Positions 8,756-9,392 of a stretch of DNA of 9,392 nucleotides are shown piece by piece. The DNA comes from Mycoplasmataceae bacterium (GTDB taxonomy: Bacteria > Bacillota_I > Bacilli_A > Mycoplasmatales > Hepatoplasmataceae). Each line of letters starts with the position of its first letter. Position 1 is the first letter of the stretch. The notes beneath the pieces are model-generated. The model was not told where the DNA came from and did not search any database. It saw only the letters and a list, made by a program, of their open reading frames with translations. A program made the position numbers and the translations under genes. The stretch covers positions 1-9,392 of the forward strand of contig JABSQC010000016.1 in assembly GCA_013214845.1 (NCBI GenBank), written 5' to 3'.

Positions 8756-8793
8756 TTTTAAGTTAAATAATATTTTCTCTAACAAGATACATT

Positions 8794-9392
8794 ATGCTTG
8801 TTAACTTACAGAAAAATGATTTAATATTTGACCGTGAATATCTAAACAATGTTCAATGACATATTATCTTTGATAAAGAAAAAGATATCTTTGATTTTGT
8901 CTTGTATAACAATGGTTATAATGATATTTTGATAGATTATGAGAGTTTATTTTATAAGAACTTTGGATTTCTTGTTTTTATAGACGAAATTATAGTTACA
9001 CCTGGTAAACTTCCTATTATTGTTTTTAAGTCTCTTTACATATTTGAAGAGAAAACGAAAGTAATAGATGGTTTACCAACTTATAGTCCGCATATACCTA
9101 ATAGTGATTTAAGTTTATCTTTTGTTGTAAATGGTAAACCTTTAGATACTATATTTAATAGTCACTTTACAAAAGATAAAAAATATGAGTATTATAAACT
9201 AGATCTAAACAACCATGGTTTAGATTTTTCAAATAAAATTGATATAGAAATTATTGCTAGTTCTCAAAAAAATTATGAACCTCGCTCAATAAAAACATTT
9301 TTGTTTTTTAAATTCCGACACAGTTTTTTTAAAATCTCTACACGTTTTTTTCACGCCAGAACAGTTTTTTTAATTTTTTTCTGGATTTGTTT
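8794..9392 (+). CDS. Unrecognised protein, 5' part (runs off the window)
   Basis: Open from ATG 8794 to the last base, 199 complete codons, with one TGA Trp codon at 8857. I do not recognise the family. The visible product is rich in Phe, Tyr, Ile, Asp and Asn, has no signal peptide or clear membrane helix in the first ~160 residues, and alternates hydrophobic and polar residues as in a beta-rich fold. An in-frame TAA at 8764-8766 rules out a longer N-terminus with ATG, and no good ribosome site precedes the start. From about residue 163 onward the composition changes to Phe/Arg/His-rich peptide encoded by T-tracts and CGN codons, so the true C-terminus may not be what this frame shows. It follows proS by 38 bases. 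Confidence 0.65.
9304..9380 (+). repeat. Regularly spaced T6-T7 tracts
   Basis: T-tracts start at 9304 (T6), 9324, 9345, 9365 and 9374 (each T7). The first four are spaced 20, 21 and 20 bases. The second, third and fourth follow similar short words (GACACAG, CTACACG, AGAACAG), giving imperfect 20-21-bp units. The tracts lie inside the open frame of the last gene. The spacing is about two helical turns, which would favour curved DNA, but only a few units are visible. Confidence 0.5.

Noticed and set aside
9304..9380. CRISPR-like array suggested by regular spacing
   Set aside because: The repeated part is mainly a T-tract with a short variable word, and the units are only 20-21 bases with no spacer structure.

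Overview
The window reads as part of a very AT-rich Mollicutes chromosome, most likely Spiroplasma, Mesoplasma, Entomoplasma or a relative. The key evidence is that TGA encodes tryptophan. About 30 in-frame TGA codons must be read through to recover complete genes, several at positions where the family has a conserved Trp, such as Trp160 of ProS. TGG is nearly absent, and AGA dominates the arginine codons. All genes lie on the plus strand.

Layout. (1) Positions 1-1527: the 3' part of a gene for a degenerate GGDEF-EAL protein, whose start lies upstream of the window. (2) 1528-1710: a short intergenic region with a weak terminator-like end, then a tandem pair of 26/27-bp dyad repeats and a possible -10 box in front of pstS. 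(3) 1711-7290: a compact phosphate-uptake operon, pstS - pstCA (one fused permease) - pstB - phoU, with every junction overlapping by 11-14 bases. (4) 7328-8755: proS, a short prolyl-tRNA synthetase of the archaeal/eukaryotic type, probably transcribed from its own -10 box as a leaderless mRNA. (5) 8794 to the window end: an unrecognised gene whose last ~100 bases differ in composition and carry regularly spaced T-tracts.

How the genes work together. PstS captures phosphate outside the cell and the fused PstC-PstA permease carries it across the single membrane. PstB powers transport with ATP, and PhoU is the cytoplasmic partner usually linked to control of the transporter. No PhoB/PhoR two-component pair is visible. 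The tandem dyads upstream of pstS are therefore a candidate control site for another regulator.

The most unusual observation is that PstS appears circularly permuted. Motifs that normally lie in the C-terminal half (R-x3-SGT, IGY, Y-x-L-x-R) come first, behind an uncleaved membrane anchor. Motifs of the normal N-terminal half (GS-x-S-T, GSS, SR, the LT-x-E-x-L-x-x-I-[FY]-x-G-x3-W strand) come last. The ligand-binding residues are kept. The same protein carries EF-hand-like acidic loops, and the permease carries a large extracellular insert, a long cytoplasmic linker and an extra C-terminal helix pair. Together these suggest a remodelled Pst transporter.
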